Below are positions 50,203 to 58,757 of a stretch of DNA of 64,000 nucleotides, in pieces (within the stretch, counting starts at the first letter, position 1; every line of letters begins with the position of its first letter). The stretch is from positions 1 to 64,000 of the forward strand of contig NZ_JAMXMV010000007.1 of assembly GCF_024055715.1 (NCBI RefSeq), read 5' to 3'. The notes under the pieces are model-generated. The model worked only from the letters and a program-made list of their open reading frames with translations. It was not told where the DNA came from and did not search any database. The stretch comes from Actinoallomurus soli (GTDB lineage: Bacteria; Actinomycetota; Actinomycetes; Streptosporangiales; Streptosporangiaceae). Both the position numbers and the translations under genes were made by a program.

Positions 50203-51891
50203 GTGACCGAAGACTTCCGACCTCGTACGACGGCCGAGCACCTGCTGTGGCTGCTCCACCGGCACGGCGTCGACCACCTCTTCCTCAACCCCGGCACCGA
50301 CTCGGCCCCGCTGCAGGAGGCGGCGGTCACGCTCGCCGAGGCGGGCGTCGGCATGCCGCAGATCATCCCCTGCACGTTCGAGTCGGTCGCCCTCGCCGCG
50401 GCGCACGGATACTGGCAGGTGACCGGGCGCCCGCAGGCGGTGTTCGTCCACGTGGACGTCGGCACGCAGAACCTCGGCGCGATGGTGCACAACGCGATGC
50501 GGGACCGGGCCGGGGTCGTCGTCATCGCCGGGAAGACCCCGTACGGGGAGGACCCGGGCTCTCCCGGAGGCCGTTCGCACACGATCCACTGGCAGCAGGA
50601 CGTGCCCGACCAGGCGGGCGTCGTCCGGGCGTACGCGAAGTGGTCGCTGGAGGTGACCCGCCCGGACGTCCTGCCCCGCGCCATCGGCCGCGCCGTGCAG
50701 GTCGCCCGCAGCGGGCGGCCCGGTCCCGCGTACCTCATGGTGTCCCGCGACGTGCTGATGGACCCGCCCGCCACCGAACCCGGACGGACCGGCCGCTACG
50801 CCGTGCCGGGCCCGCCCGCCGCGGACGCCGGGACCGTACGGCGGATCGCGGACCTGCTCACCACGGCCGAGCGGCCCCTGCTGATCACCTCGCGGACCGG
50901 CCGCCGCCCCGGCGGCTTCGAGGCGGTGACCCGGCTGGCCGAACGCGCCGGAGTCCGCGTCATCGACACGCCGGAGAGCGGATGCCTCAACATCGCCACC
51001 TCCCACCCGATGCACGTCCGCTCCGCCGGGGCCGCCCGCCGCGCCGTCGGCGAGGCGGACCTGATCATCGTCGCCGACTGTGACGTCCCGTGGATTCCCA
51101 AGTTCGTCCGGCCCGCCGCGGACGCCACGGTCGTCCTGATCGACATGGACCCGGTGAAGGACGACATGCCGCTGTGGACCTTCCCGGTCGACCTGGCCGT
51201 CGCCGCGCCCGGGGCGGTGGTCCTCGACCAGGTGACGGCCGCGCTGGGCGACCTCGACCCGGCGGCGAAGTGGCGCGGCGCCGGCCCGGCCGAGGAGCCC
51301 GCCGCCTCCGCCGGCGGGGATGACGCGATCGCCGCCCGGGAGGTCTTCGAGGCCCTGAACGCCGTGCTCCGCGCGGACGACATCGTCGTCGAGGAGGCGG
51401 TCACCAACGCGGGAACGCTCCACGAGACCCTGGAGCGCAGCCTGCCCGGCACCATGGCCGGAACGGGCAGCCCCGGGCTGGGCTGGGGTCTCGGCGGAGC
51501 CGTCGGCGTCAAACTGGCCGCTCCCGGACAGCGCGTGATCACGGTCGTCGGGGACGGCAGCTTCATGTTCGGCGTGCCCACCGCGGCCCTGTGCCTCGCC
51601 GCGGAGGCCGGCGCCCCGATCCTCGCCGTCGTGCTCAACAACGACGGCTACAAGGCCAGCAGGATGCCGGTCTTCGAGCTCTTCCCCGAGGGACGCTCCG
51701 CCGCGCGGGGCGACGCGGTCGGCACGCGGTTCCAGAGCCCGCCCGACTTCGCCGCGGTGGCCCGCGCGTGCCACGCCCACGGGGAGAGCGTCACGGACCG
51801 CGCGGATCTGGTGCCGGCCCTGCAGCGCGCCCTCAAGGCGCTGGAGGCCGGGCGCTCGGCGGTCGTGGACGTGCGCCTGGCGCCGAACTGA
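50203..51891 (+). CDS. Second thiamine-diphosphate enzyme (acetolactate synthase-like fold)
   Basis: A 562-residue ThDP enzyme clearly different from the decarboxylase two genes upstream. The cofactor Glu is in PCTFESVALAAAHGYW, the N-terminal loop is FLNPGTDSAPL, and the Mg/ThDP motif is VVGDGSFMFGVPTAAL ending VVLNNDGYKAS. The PYR and PP domains and the middle domain are all full length. It belongs to the broad acetolactate synthase-like group whose members catalyse carboligation, decarboxylation or oxalyl/hydroxyacyl-CoA-type cleavage. The reaction is unknown. The GTG at 50203 has GGAGAG upstream. Confidence 0.87.
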   Translation: MTEDFRPRTTAEHLLWLLHRHGVDHLFLNPGTDSAPLQEAAVTLAEAGVGMPQIIPCTFESVALAAAHGYWQVTGRPQAVFVHVDVGTQNLGAMVHNAMRDRAGVVVIAGKTPYGEDPGSPGGRSHTIHWQQDVPDQAGVVRAYAKWSLEVTRPDVLPRAIGRAVQVARSGRPGPAYLMVSRDVLMDPPATEPGRTGRYAVPGPPAADAGTVRRIADLLTTAERPLLITSRTGRRPGGFEAVTRLAERAGVRVIDTPESGCLNIATSHPMHVRSAGAARRAVGEADLIIVADCDVPWIPKFVRPAADATVVLIDMDPVKDDMPLWTFPVDLAVAAPGAVVLDQVTAALGDLDPAAKWRGAGPAEEPAASAGGDDAIAAREVFEALNAVLRADDIVVEEAVTNAGTLHETLERSLPGTMAGTGSPGLGWGLGGAVGVKLAAPGQRVITVVGDGSFMFGVPTAALCLAAEAGAPILAVVLNNDGYKASRMPVFELFPEGRSAARGDAVGTRFQSPPDFAAVARACHAHGESVTDRADLVPALQRALKALEAGRSAVVDVRLAPN

Positions 51892-51975
51892 CCCGGTGTG
51901 GTGAGCCGGGGCCGGCCCGGCCGGTCCCGGCCCGCGCTTTCCGGTGACACCTCGCGGCGTAGAAGGAGGATCCTC

Positions 51976-53250
51976 GTGGACGTGCTCGTCGTAGGCGCGG
52001 GCATCGCCGGCCTGACCACGGCGCTGGCGCTGGAGAAGGCCGGCGTGAACGCCCGCGTCGTCGAGGCGGCACCGGCGCTGCGGCCGCTCGGTGTGGGCAT
52101 CAACCTGCAGCCGCACGCGGTACGGGAGCTGATCGAACTCGGGCTGGGCGGGGAACTGGCGGCCACCGGGATCGAGACCCGCGAGGTGATCACGATGGAC
52201 CGGTTCGGCAACCGGATCGTCGTCCATCCGCGCGGCCGGCGCGCCGGGTACGACTGGCCGCAGTACTCCATTCACCGCGGGGACCTGCAGATGCTGCTGG
52301 CCGACGCGGTGCGGGAGCGCCTCGGCGACGACGCCGTACGGACCGGGCTGGCGTTCGAGGAGTTCGAGGAGGACGCCGACGGCGTCGTGGCGCGGCTGCG
52401 CGACCGGGCGAGCGGGGAGGTCGTGACGCTGCGCGCCGACCTGCTCGTGGGCGCGGACGGCATCCACTCCGAGGTCCGGCGGCTGCTGCACCCGGGCGAG
52501 GGCGCGCCGCTGTGGAACGGCGTCCGCATGTGGCGCGGTGTCACCGAGGTCGACGAGTTCCTGACCGGCGACACCATGCTGGTGATGGGCTCGCACAACG
52601 TCGGCCGCATGGTCCTCTATCCGATCTCTCGGAAGGCGGCCGAGCGCGGTCGCTGCCTGGTGAACTGGGTCGCGGAGGTCCGCGTCTCCGCCGACCCGCA
52701 CGGCGAGGGCGTCTCGGCGAACTGGACCCGCGAGGGCCGGCTGGAGGACGTGCTCCCCCACTACGCCGACTGGCGCCACGACGGCTTCGACGTTCCCACG
52801 CTGCTGGCGGAATCGCGGTTCATCCTCGACTACCCGATGGTCGACCGTGACCCGCTGTCCTCCTGGGGCCGGGGACGGGTGACACTGGCCGGGGACGCCG
52901 CCCACCCGATGTACCCGGTGGGCGCCAACGGCGGCTCACAGGCGATCCTGGACGCGCGGGTCCTCGCCCGGGAGCTCGCCTCCTCGGCGACGGACCCGAT
53001 CGCCGCTCTGCGGTCGTACGAGGAGGCCCGCCTCCCAGAGGCGAACGCGGTCGCGATGGCCTGCCGGAACATGCCGCTGGACAAGATGCTCGACCTGGTC
53101 GCCGAGCGTGCGCCCGAGGGGTTCGCCCGGATCGAGGACATCCTCGACGCCGACGAGGTCGCCAGTGTGCGGGGGATCTGGAGGCAGACGACCGACCTGG
53201 ACGCCGAGGCCCTGAACAAGCGGGAGTCCTGGGACCCGGTCGCCGACTGA
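51976..53250 (+). CDS. FAD-dependent aromatic monooxygenase (salicylate hydroxylase-like)
   Basis: A 424-residue group A flavin monooxygenase: GxGxxG in VVGAGIAGLTTALAL, the DG motif in LVGADGIHSEVRRLL, and the GD motif in VTLAGDAAHPMYPVGANGG. SIHRGDLQMLLADAV is typical of the salicylate/3- or 6-hydroxybenzoate/6-hydroxynicotinate hydroxylases. It would hydroxylate an aromatic ring, using NAD(P)H. The GTG at 51976 has AAGGAGGA at ideal spacing. Last gene of the ABC/ThDP operon. Confidence 0.9.
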   Translation: MDVLVVGAGIAGLTTALALEKAGVNARVVEAAPALRPLGVGINLQPHAVRELIELGLGGELAATGIETREVITMDRFGNRIVVHPRGRRAGYDWPQYSIHRGDLQMLLADAVRERLGDDAVRTGLAFEEFEEDADGVVARLRDRASGEVVTLRADLLVGADGIHSEVRRLLHPGEGAPLWNGVRMWRGVTEVDEFLTGDTMLVMGSHNVGRMVLYPISRKAAERGRCLVNWVAEVRVSADPHGEGVSANWTREGRLEDVLPHYADWRHDGFDVPTLLAESRFILDYPMVDRDPLSSWGRGRVTLAGDAAHPMYPVGANGGSQAILDARVLARELASSATDPIAALRSYEEARLPEANAVAMACRNMPLDKMLDLVAERAPEGFARIEDILDADEVASVRGIWRQTTDLDAEALNKRESWDPVAD

Positions 53251-53433
53251 GCGACCCGGCCGCCGGAGGATCCGGCCCGGCCGCCGGCAGAAGCGACCCG
53301 GCAGAAGCGACCCGGCCGACGCGGCCCGGCCGCCGGAGGATCCGACCGGCCGCCGACCGGCGCGATCCGGACGCCAGAGCAACCGGCCCCGTCCGCCGAC
53401 CGACACGATCCGGCCGCCGGCCGGGGCGGGGCG
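53251..53433. repeat. Low-complexity repeats between monooxygenase and polymerase genes
   Basis: A 183-base interval made of reiterated CGGCC/CCGGAGGATCCG/AGAAGCGACCCGGC units, with two copies of CCCGGCCGCCGGAGGATCCG about 70 bases apart. No coding signal was seen. It may act as a terminator between convergent genes. Confidence 0.6.
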
Positions 53434-55188
53434 TTATTTGGCGTCCGCGTAGCACTCGACCGCGACCGCCTCCATCGGGAAGCGCACCGGGGTGTCGCCG
53501 AACACCAGCCGGCGCGCCTCCGCCGCGGAGTCCCGGATCGCGGTGATCACCGCCTCGGCGAGCTCCCGCGGCGCGTGCACGATCACCTCGTCGTGCTGGA
53601 AGAAGACCAGCCGGGGAGCGGTGCCGCCGGAGCCCAGCGCGGTCAGCCTGCGGCGCAGCGCCGCCAAGAGGACGAGCGCCCAGTCGGCGGCGCTGGCCTG
53701 GACGACGAAGTTGCGCGTGAACCGGCCGCGGCTGCGCACCGCCGACCCGCCACCGTCCTGGACGGCGAGATCGCGCCACTCCGGCGACGGCGGCGGGCAG
53801 GTACGGCCCAGCCGCGACCGCACCACGCGCCCCGCCTCCCCGGCGCGGGCAGCCGCCTCCACGTAGTCGTACGCGGCGGGGAACCGGCGGCGCATCACCG
53901 CCAGCAGTTGCGGCGCCTCGCCGCTCGTCCCGCCGTACATGGCGGACAGCAGGGCGATCTTGGCCTTGTCGCGGGCGCCGCCGAAGACGCCCGCGAGCGC
54001 GGAGTAGAGGTCGTTCTCACCCGCCGCGGCGGCGAACGCCTGGTCCCCGGCGAGCGCGGCCAGCACCCGTGGCTCCAGCTGGGCGGCGTCGGCGACCACG
54101 AGGCGCCATCCGGGATCGGCGACGACCGCGCGCCGCAGCACCTTCGGGATCTGCAGTGCTCCCCCGCCGTTCGTCGCCCAGCGCCCGGAGACCACGCCGC
54201 CGACGACGTACTCCGGGCGGAACCGGCCGTCGCGCACCCAGGTGTCGGCCCACGACCAGCCGTGCGCGACGTACAGCCGGGCGAGCTCCTTGTACTCCAG
54301 CAGCAGCCGGGCGGCCGGATGCTCGACCTGCCGCAGCACGTGCGACCGGGTCGACGAGATCTGCACGCCCGCCTGCGCGAACGCCTTGACGATCTGCGAC
54401 GGCGAGTCCGGGTTGATCCGGCGGCCCAGCGCCTCGCCGATCAGGTCGGCCAGCCGCTGCAACTCGCGCGGCCGCAGGCCCGGCGCCGGGCGCGGGCCCA
54501 TGAGGCCGGTGAGCAGCGCGTCGTGGACGTCGGCGCGCCAGGGGAGGCCGTCGTGGCCCATCTCCGCGGCGGCCAGCGCGCCCGCCGACTCGGCGGCGGC
54601 GAGCATCCGCAACCCGGTCTCGGCGACCCGTCGCTGCTGCTCGGCGTGGACGGCGACGACGGCGTCGATGTCGTCCGACGGGCCCTCGTCGAACAGCGTC
54701 GGCAGGTCACCGGCCGCGACGGGGTCCTCCGGGACGGGGTCTCCCCGCAGGCGGGCCAGGGCCGCCGCGACGGACCGCGGCTCGCCGAAGCGGCCCGCGT
54801 GCCCGAGCAGGAGCGTCTCGGTCAGCTCGAGGTCGTGGCAGCGCGCGACGCGGACCCCCGCCCTGAGCAGGCGGGGATAGAGACCGGCGGTCGAGGGCCA
54901 CACCCAGCGGATGCCGGCGGGCGGGGACGCGGCGTCGCCTCGCGTCGGACCGGGTCGCTCCGGGGCGTCGCCGCCGGGCCGCGCCGGGACGTCGCCTCCG
55001 CGCCGGGACGCGACGTCGTCCCCGGCGGCGTCGCCTCGCGCTCCACCGGGGCGGGACGCCATGGCCTCGCGCCGGGCGATGGCGGCGACGAGGTCGGCGA
55101 CCGGCTCGGCGGGTCCGGCAGGAGTGCCGTCGTCCGCGACCGGCCGCAGCACCCCGCCCTCCCCCACCGCGCCGACTGCGATCCGCAT
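53434..55188 (-). CDS. PolA-like bifunctional 3'-5' exonuclease/DNA polymerase
   Basis: A 584-residue family A polymerase, shorter than PolI and without a 5' nuclease. The polymerase palm motif A is VVADAAQLEPRVLAAL, the finger helix is RDKAKIALLSAMYGG, and motif C is FFQHDEVIVHAPREL. The N-terminal part corresponds to the exonuclease fold but carries an Arg/Gly/Pro-rich insertion (GGDVPARPGGDAPERPGP). The exonuclease acidic residues are not convincing, so editing activity is doubtful. Actinomycetes have this extra PolA homologue, with a possible repair role. ATG 55188 gives MRIAVGAVGEG. Confidence 0.9.
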   Translation of the reverse strand: MRIAVGAVGEGGVLRPVADDGTPAGPAEPVADLVAAIARREAMASRPGGARGDAAGDDVASRRGGDVPARPGGDAPERPGPTRGDAASPPAGIRWVWPSTAGLYPRLLRAGVRVARCHDLELTETLLLGHAGRFGEPRSVAAALARLRGDPVPEDPVAAGDLPTLFDEGPSDDIDAVVAVHAEQQRRVAETGLRMLAAAESAGALAAAEMGHDGLPWRADVHDALLTGLMGPRPAPGLRPRELQRLADLIGEALGRRINPDSPSQIVKAFAQAGVQISSTRSHVLRQVEHPAARLLLEYKELARLYVAHGWSWADTWVRDGRFRPEYVVGGVVSGRWATNGGGALQIPKVLRRAVVADPGWRLVVADAAQLEPRVLAALAGDQAFAAAAGENDLYSALAGVFGGARDKAKIALLSAMYGGTSGEAPQLLAVMRRRFPAAYDYVEAAARAGEAGRVVRSRLGRTCPPPSPEWRDLAVQDGGGSAVRSRGRFTRNFVVQASAADWALVLLAALRRRLTALGSGGTAPRLVFFQHDEVIVHAPRELAEAVITAIRDSAAEARRLVFGDTPVRFPMEAVAVECYADAK

Positions 55189-55258
55189 GGGTCGATTCTG
55201 CCCGGGCCCACCGACGTTCCGGGCAGGCGGGACCGGGCGGACGGCCGCCGACGAAAAC

Positions 55259-55288
55259 GAGGAAGGCCCTGTGACCAGGGCCTTCCTC
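55259..55288 (-). terminator. Perfect hairpin after the DUF4234 gene
   Basis: GAGGAAGGCCCTG and CAGGGCCTTCCTC are perfect 13-base arms around TGAC, 41 bases past the stop at 55329. The core CCCTG-TGAC-CAGGG equals the hairpin at 17583-17600. Confidence 0.85.
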
Positions 55289-55328
55289 TCCGGGACTTCT
55301 CTACCTACGGGACTCGTGCGGTGACCCG

Positions 55329-55862
55329 TCAGGCCGCGAGCGGGACCTGGGCGCCGGCGGGCGCGCCCTCGTAGCGGTCGGCGACCTTGTTCAGCTCGAT
55401 CTGGTAGTACAGCGTGCCGAAGCCGAAGATGCCGAGCAGGAAGCCCAGACCGCCGCTGCAGGAGGGCTGGAGACCGGCCGCCTGCTGGGCGTTGCGGATG
55501 TGCCCGGCCAGCTGGATGTAGGTGATGAGCGGCCAGATGCCGAGCGTGATCCACCCGAACAGCAGCGAGCACAGCGCCGCGCCGGCGCTGACCGAACGGC
55601 GACGGTCGAAGTTCGACAGCTCGTTGTGCACCTTGTAGTACCAGACCAGGTTGTAGATGCCGAGGGTGATCAGCGGGAGGCCCAGCCACACGCCGACCGG
55701 GTTCCGGCGCTTCATCTGGATGCCCATGAGGGCCGGCTGCCCGTGCTGGGCGGGCACCATCTGCCCGGGTCCCTGCGCCATGCCCTGGTAGCCGGGCTGC
55801 CCCTGGTACTGCGGCGTCGCCCCCGCGTACTGCTGGTGCTGCTGAGGGTAGGGGTTGCTCAT
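55329..55862 (-). CDS. DUF4234 membrane protein
   Basis: A 177-residue protein. The Gln/Tyr/Pro-rich N-terminus (NPYPQQHQQYAGATPQYQGQ) is followed by a DUF4234 domain with three or four hydrophobic segments (VGVWLGLPLITLGIYNLVWY; CSLLFGWITLGIWPLITYIQ; GLGFLLGIFGFGTLYYQIEL). ATG 55862 has AGGAGAGG upstream. The function is unknown. The tail of prolines and glutamines suggests protein contacts at the membrane. Confidence 0.88.
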   Translation of the reverse strand: MSNPYPQQHQQYAGATPQYQGQPGYQGMAQGPGQMVPAQHGQPALMGIQMKRRNPVGVWLGLPLITLGIYNLVWYYKVHNELSNFDRRRSVSAGAALCSLLFGWITLGIWPLITYIQLAGHIRNAQQAAGLQPSCSGGLGFLLGIFGFGTLYYQIELNKVADRYEGAPAGAQVPLAA

Positions 55863-55963
55863 TGAGGCCTCTCCTGAGGTCGGGGGGTCGCGGCAGAGCG
55901 GGAGCCGCCGTTCGTGCATGAGTCAGACGCCGGACACGGCCCACCGGTTCACACGAATAATCG

Positions 55964-57466
55964 TTATCGCCCGAGATCGATGATCAGTTCGTCCTCGAGC
56001 GGCGGATCCAGCTCGTGTTCCCGGCATCCGGTCGCGGCGAAGCAGCGGATCCGCAGGCGTTCCGGCGTGACGTCGAGGCGCAGGAAGCTCTTGAACAGGG
56101 GCGGCCGGTTCCAGTCGGACACCGGGGACAGGAACCGCTGGTAGATGCGCCGGACCGGGAGCCGCAGGCGGGACCGCCGATGCGGCCGCGACGGCACCCC
56201 GAGCAGCGACGCGACGACCCTGGAACGCCACGTCACCGCCGCCCTGGAGATGTCGCGGTGCGGCGGTATCCCGAGCCGCCGTTCGATCACCGCGGCCGCC
56301 TCGTCCTCGGTGAGCTCGAACAACCGCCGCAGCCGGAACCTCCCGCCGTACAGCATGCTGTAGAACGAGAGGCAGTCACCGCGCAGGGGGTAACAGCGGA
56401 ACTCGTCCTCGGTGACGCCGCCCACGCTCACGCGCGGGATCGTGTGGGTCGCGTGCATGAAGGCGCCGCCGCCACCCGACACGATGTACTGAATCACGCG
56501 ATCGCCCACCCGCACCGGATACCGCTGGTAGTTGTGGATGTCCCCGCCGATCGCCGCGACGTAGTTGCAGGCCGGGTCGCGGACGATCTCGTCCACGGTC
56601 CCGCCGCCCGCGATCGGGCCGGGATGGTGCGCGTCGTCCACGTACAGCGGCTTGCCCGTGATGAGGATCTTCGGCTTCGGCCCCTGGGACACCCGGCGCA
56701 GCCAGGCGCCCTGGTCTGCGTCGATGCCGCCGAGGATGCCCGTGTCGATGCCGATGAGACGCAGCGGACCGGCGTCCATCACCCAGTACGGTCCCGGCTG
56801 CACCGCGCGCTGCTCCGGCGCGGCCCGCAGGGCCTCCGCCGCGGCGAGACGCTCCTCGTCGGCGACCTCGGGTTCCTTCCAGAACAGCCGCCGCCACCAC
56901 GCGGCCGAGAACGTCTTGGGCCGGCCGTCCGGGGACAGCGGGGGCGCGCCGCAGAAGACGCGCATGAACCCACCAAGACCGTCGTACCAGTCGTGGTTGC
57001 CGGGCACGGCGTAGATCGGGGCGTCGTAGCCCTGGTAAGGGCGGAAGAAGTTGTCCGGGTAGTCGTTGATGCTCCCGGTCGGGTAGATCACGTCGCTCGC
57101 GATGATCGCGAACCGGGTGCCCTCGGCGATCCGCTCGAAGCCCGGCACCACGGCGTACTGCGAGGCGTCGCCCTCCCCCGTGTCCCCCAGGACCATGAAG
57201 GAGAAGGAGCCCGGATCGTCACGCTCGATCGCGAAGTCCGGCGGTGCTCCCCGCGCCGACTGCTCGCGGACCCAGCGCGCCCGTTCGTCGTCGGTCGGGT
57301 CGCCGAACCACCGCGCGAGGACGTCGTTGCGGGCCCGCCAGAGCGTCGCGGGATTGATCCACGACAGGCTCCGCGCCTGGCTGGGCATCAGCGAGGTGTA
57401 CGTTCCCGGCTCCCGGCACGTCCAGCCGGCACCGGCCGCGGAATCGCGGGAAGAGGGGGGCACCAT
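55964..57466 (-). CDS. Metallophosphoesterase
   Basis: About 500 residues. Calcineurin-like phosphoesterase motifs are visible: FMVLGDTGEGD (D-x-G), a divergent second metal site in IIASDVIYPTGSI, AVPGNHDWYDG (G-N-H-D), ILITGKPLYVDD and IGGDIHNYQRYPV (G-D-x-H). The remainder has no named domain. It hydrolyses a phosphomono- or diester and the natural substrate is unknown. No signal peptide is visible. ATG 57466 is used; an ATG at 57388 is a shorter alternative. Confidence 0.85.
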   Translation of the reverse strand: MVPPSSRDSAAGAGWTCREPGTYTSLMPSQARSLSWINPATLWRARNDVLARWFGDPTDDERARWVREQSARGAPPDFAIERDDPGSFSFMVLGDTGEGDASQYAVVPGFERIAEGTRFAIIASDVIYPTGSINDYPDNFFRPYQGYDAPIYAVPGNHDWYDGLGGFMRVFCGAPPLSPDGRPKTFSAAWWRRLFWKEPEVADEERLAAAEALRAAPEQRAVQPGPYWVMDAGPLRLIGIDTGILGGIDADQGAWLRRVSQGPKPKILITGKPLYVDDAHHPGPIAGGGTVDEIVRDPACNYVAAIGGDIHNYQRYPVRVGDRVIQYIVSGGGGAFMHATHTIPRVSVGGVTEDEFRCYPLRGDCLSFYSMLYGGRFRLRRLFELTEDEAAAVIERRLGIPPHRDISRAAVTWRSRVVASLLGVPSRPHRRSRLRLPVRRIYQRFLSPVSDWNRPPLFKSFLRLDVTPERLRIRCFAATGCREHELDPPLEDELIIDLGR

Positions 57467-57608
57467 GGGCACGTTAGCAGCGAAGATCACTCATCGCCGC
57501 CGGTTCGGCACATTCCGGCCAGGTCACCGGCGCGAGCCGTCCGTGGCGACACGGCGAGGCGCCACTTGGGCACCGCGCAGGAGGACGGCGGGGTTTTGGG
57601 ACGGGCCC

Positions 57609-58145
57609 TCAAGCCCCGGTGCGGCCCGGCGGCTGCGGCTCGACCCGCTCGCGCGGCGGTGGCTCGTCGCCCGCCGGACACGGCTCGGGCCGTCCGTACG
57701 GCGCGGCGGGCCGGGCCTCGCAGTGCCCCGGAGTCCCTGGTTCGTACGGCGCGGGAGGCCGTGGCTCGCCTTCCGCCGGAGCGGAGTCGTACCGGCCGGC
57801 GGGCCGCGGTTCGTACCGCTCGGCGGGCGGAGGCTCGTACTGCCCGGCGGGCGAGGATTCGTACCGCTCGGCCGGGGGCTCGTCCCGCTCGGCGGGCGGG
57901 GGCTCGTACTGGCCGGTCTGCGGCAGCGGCGGCCGGGTCTCCGGGGCCGCGCTCAGCAGTGCCTCGGCCAGCACGGCGATCTGGTCCGACGGGAGCCGGA
58001 ACGTCCCCTGGCACACGCCGCCGTTCCAGATGCTCAGCACGACGACGCCGGCGTCGGGGTGGCGGCTGAGCCGCAGCGCACGGTCCGCTCCCCGGGAGTC
58101 GAAGAACACGTCGCCCTGCCTGGGCAACGGCGTGGCCGCTGACAT
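57609..58145 (-). CDS. Small protein with proline/tyrosine/glutamate-rich repeat tail
   Basis: A 178-residue protein. The N-terminal ~60 residues form a compact unassigned domain (GDVFFDSRGADRALRLSR; VVVLSIWNGGVCQGTFRLP). The rest is a disordered repeat tail built of QYEPPPAER / RYEPRPAGR / RYESSPAGQ units. ATG 58145 is the clear start. The tail is likely to be an interaction scaffold. The function is unknown. Confidence 0.7.
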   Translation of the reverse strand: MSAATPLPRQGDVFFDSRGADRALRLSRHPDAGVVVLSIWNGGVCQGTFRLPSDQIAVLAEALLSAAPETRPPLPQTGQYEPPPAERDEPPAERYESSPAGQYEPPPAERYEPRPAGRYDSAPAEGEPRPPAPYEPGTPGHCEARPAAPYGRPEPCPAGDEPPPRERVEPQPPGRTGA

Positions 58146-58273
58146 GGGGCAAGTGTGTCCCGGCGGCCGTCGGCTGTCCAGCCCGCGAACAAAGAGGATG
58201 ATCTTTCTCACCCGAGACTTGGCCCGCCGAACCCGGCGGCGGGGCCGTGATCGACCCCGCCGCCACGGCCAGC

Positions 58274-58666
58274 TCAGGCGAACGCGCGCGCGTCGCCGGT
58301 GGAGACGATCTCGCGTCCCAGCGGCAGCAGCGACACCGGAATGAGCTTGAAGTTCGCGATGCCGAGAGGAATCCCGATGATGGTGACGCACAGCGCGATC
58401 CCGGTGAACAGATGGCCGATGGCCAGCCACAGCCCCGCGACGAAGAACCAGATGACGTTGCCGATCGCCGACATCACCCCCGCGTCGCCCCGCCGGACCA
58501 CCGTCTTGCCGAACGGCCACAGCGCGTACGCCGCGATCCGGAACGAGGCGATGCCGAAGGGGATCGTGATGATGAGGACGCAGCAGATGATCCCGGCGAT
58601 GCAGTAGCCGATCGCGAGCCACAGCCCGGCGAGGATCAACCAGATGATGTTGAGGATGGTCCGCAT
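58274..58666 (-). CDS. YccF-domain inner-membrane protein
   Basis: A 130-residue protein with two copies of the YccF domain (NIIWLILAGLWLAIGYCIAG and NVIWFFVAGLWLAIGHLFTG, then ITIPFGIASFRIAAYALWPFG and IGIPLGIANFKLIPVSLLPLG). Each contributes two transmembrane segments. The family is widespread but has no established activity. ATG 58666 is unambiguous. Confidence 0.93.
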   Translation of the reverse strand: MRTILNIIWLILAGLWLAIGYCIAGIICCVLIITIPFGIASFRIAAYALWPFGKTVVRRGDAGVMSAIGNVIWFFVAGLWLAIGHLFTGIALCVTIIGIPLGIANFKLIPVSLLPLGREIVSTGDARAFA

Positions 58667-58757
58667 GTCCCCTGTTTCTTCCCGACGGTGACGTCCTGTC
58701 CTGACAGTCAGACGTGCTGTCAGACGCGACGGTTCCAGGGCGCTCGGGAGTCGCGGG

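Noticed and set aside
48061-52905. A 1614-codon open frame on the minus strand across the ABC/ThDP operon
   Set aside because: It mirrors the codon structure of five real plus-strand genes, is rich in Arg/Gly/Asp/His as antisense GC-rich frames are, and matches no family.
45095-53250. Classical mandelate degradation operon
   Set aside because: Mandelate racemase, mandelate dehydrogenase and benzaldehyde dehydrogenase genes are missing, and the transporter type differs.
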